From positions 1-16,033 of the forward strand of contig DCDL01000057.1 in the NCBI GenBank assembly GCA_002316385.1: a stretch of DNA of 16,033 nucleotides, given 5' to 3'. The notes beneath the pieces were generated by a model, which worked only from the letters and a program-made list of their open reading frames with translations, was not told where the DNA came from and made no database searches. Every line of letters begins with the position of its first letter. Within the stretch, counting starts at the first letter, position 1. This stretch comes from Clostridium sp. UBA1056 (GTDB lineage Bacteria > Bacillota > Clostridia > Clostridiales > Clostridiaceae). The translations under genes and the position numbers were made by a program. Shown here in pieces: positions 15,135-16,033 of this stretch.

Positions 15135-15608
15135 TTATATTAGATTTTCTTTAATAAAGTTAACTACTTCGTCCACATGACCTGGAACTTTAACTTTTCT
15201 AAACTCCTTAACTATGTAGCCATCTTTATTCATTATGAAGGTACTTCTTTCTATTCCTATAGTTTTTTTACCATACATATTTTTTTCTTTTAAAACGTCA
15301 TATAACTGACAGACAGATTTATCTTCATCAGCTAATATAAGAAAGTTAAGACCTTGTTTTTCAATAAATCTTTCGTGGGACTTAACACTATCTTTACTAA
15401 TTCCAATAATAACTGTATTTAATTCGTCTAAAGCTTCCTTACTATCTCTAAAGTTTATAGCTTCATTTGTGCAACCAGGGGTATTATCTTTTGGGTAGAA
15501 GTATAGGACTATATTTTTACCTAAGAAATCATTAATAGAATGGGTATTATTATCACTACCTAGTAAAGAAAATTCTGGAGCTTTTTTTAATTCTAATATA
15601 TCATTCAT
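15135..15608 (-). CDS. bcp: Peroxiredoxin, Bcp/PrxQ type thiol peroxidase
   Basis: A 157-residue cytoplasmic peroxidase that reduces hydrogen peroxide and organic hydroperoxides with thioredoxin-type donors, as known for the Bcp family. The active-site block YPKDNTPGCTNEA (38-50) carries the peroxidatic Cys46 with Pro44 and Thr43, and the Arg of RSTFIMN lies further on. There is no Cys five residues after Cys46, where E. coli Bcp has its resolving Cys. The only other Cys is C100 (DKSVCQLY), so the resolving mechanism may differ. I chose the ATG at 15608: the AGGAGG site abuts the ATG at 15617 directly, which is too close, but is 9 nt before 15608. It is a single-gene unit with its own promoter and terminator. 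It fits oxygen protection in an anaerobe. Confidence 0.93.
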   Translation of the reverse strand: MNDILELKKAPEFSLLGSDNNTHSINDFLGKNIVLYFYPKDNTPGCTNEAINFRDSKEALDELNTVIIGISKDSVKSHERFIEKQGLNFLILADEDKSVCQLYDVLKEKNMYGKKTIGIERSTFIMNKDGYIVKEFRKVKVPGHVDEVVNFIKENLI

Positions 15609-15617
15609 TATTATCAT

Positions 15618-15944
15618 CCTCCTAAAGAAAGTTAATAAAAATAATTAACTAATATTTATTATTAATATTATAGCACTAAATATGATAAAAATATACAGAA
15701 AGTCTAGGAAAAAAGGATTAATATACATATATAGTAAATTCATATAAAGATACTTGTCCTAGTGTATCAACACAAGAAAAAAGAAGTATTTTTGCGAAAA
15801 TCATAGTAATAGATGAATATGATTCATTTAATGAGGAAAGAATCTAATTGTAGTTATTTAAGATCATGATAAGATAAGTCATGTCGCTGAGTGATGTGAC
15901 AACAAACAACAAAAACTCAAGAAAAAAACTTCTAAAAAAAGTTA
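15618..15944. other. Intergenic region between the peroxiredoxin gene and the rRNA promoter
   Basis: This 327-bp stretch holds the peroxiredoxin promoter near its left end and the A-rich upstream part of the rRNA promoter (15905-15944, a likely UP element) at its right end. In between I see no gene. There are small inverted repeats (15704-15709 with 15757-15762, 15749-15753 with 15764-15768, and 15813-15818 with 15822-15827). A weak second promoter may lie at 15848-15875 (TTGTAG, 16 bp, TAAGAT). Confidence 0.5.
15667..15675 (-). promoter_or_regulatory. Extended -10 promoter of the peroxiredoxin gene
   Basis: On the minus strand the sequence reads TGC-TATAAT, a perfect extended -10, with no clear -35. 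Transcription would start near 15660, about 50 nt before the ATG at 15608. Confidence 0.6.
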
Positions 15945-15973
15945 TTGACAGATAAGAAATTATCTAGTAGAAT
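15945..15973 (+). promoter_or_regulatory. Strong sigma-A promoter, probable rRNA operon promoter
   Basis: A consensus TTGACA (15945-15950), a 17-bp spacer and TAGAAT (15968-15973, one base off consensus) follow an A-rich upstream tract. The spacer contains an inverted repeat, GATAA-GAAA-TTATC (15951-15964). Transcription should start at about 15980. The downstream leader ends in a boxA-like motif, which points to an rRNA operon. Confidence 0.85.
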
Positions 15974-15979
15974 AGTAAG

Positions 15980-16033
15980 AGTCGTCGGAAGTAACCGATG
16001 AAAATGAAAAGCAAATGGTCTTTGAAAATTAAA
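15980..16033 (+). promoter_or_regulatory. Probable rRNA operon leader with boxA antitermination motif
   Basis: The leader contains a small TCGG/CCGA hairpin (15985-15998). TGGTCTTTGAAAA (16016-16028) closely resembles the boxA/pre-16S leader motif (TGTTCTTTGAAAA type) found shortly before 16S genes in Firmicutes. The 16S gene itself would lie beyond the right edge and is not seen. Confidence 0.7.

Noticed and set aside
15640..15675. Possible PerR-type operator near the peroxiredoxin promoter
   Set aside because: The region is rich in TAATA repeats but does not match the TTATAAT-N-ATTATAA palindrome well enough to call.
15813..15869. An 18-codon small open frame upstream of the rRNA promoter
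   Set aside because: No ribosome site and no recognisable peptide.
1..16033. CRISPR array, insertion sequence, phage gene or tRNA
   Set aside because: No regularly spaced repeats, transposase or integrase motifs, or tRNA-like cloverleaf were seen on either strand.

Overview
The window is very AT-rich, with AGGAGG-type ribosome binding sites, tight unidirectional gene packing and AT-biased codons. It ends at what looks like an rRNA promoter and leader. This fits a low-GC Gram-positive anaerobe of the Clostridium type. The host is inferred from composition and gene content, because no marker gene is complete here.

Layout. Positions 1-54 hold a perfect hairpin, probably the terminator of a gene to the left. 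From 294 to 12837 runs an all-plus-strand cluster of eight genes: an exported two-TM protein with an amidotransferase-like fold (294-2675), an ABC ATPase (2676-3602), an ABC-2 permease (3615-4484), a membrane-anchored coiled-coil protein (4481-6013), a MoxR AAA+ ATPase (6028-7011), a DUF58 protein (7013-7894), a BatA-like VWA protein (7906-9693) and, after a 306-bp gap with its own -10 box, a tandem-VWA membrane protein (10000-12837). A LysR-type regulator (12855-13739) follows only 17 bp later. Convergent to it, and overlapping its stop by 4 bp, are two half-size chromate-transporter (CHR) genes (14877 down to 13736). A Bcp-type thiol peroxidase (15608 down to 15135) has its own extended -10 promoter and a strong terminator. 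The right edge carries a near-consensus promoter, a leader and a boxA-like motif, which should introduce a 16S rRNA gene just outside the window.

How the genes may work together. MoxR, DUF58 and VWA proteins form a widespread functional set in which the AAA+ ATPase is thought to remodel or assemble a partner through DUF58 and metal-binding VWA adaptors. Here the set is fused by gene order to an ABC-2 exporter, a coiled-coil membrane protein and three large surface proteins that share an amidotransferase-like module. The simplest reading is one envelope machine with cytoplasmic ATPases (ABC and MoxR), a membrane core and an extracytoplasmic VWA/amidotransferase-like part. Its substrate cannot be read from the sequence. 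The LysR gene is the likely regulator of the CHR pair, which has a good promoter with a palindromic T-N11-A site just upstream of it.
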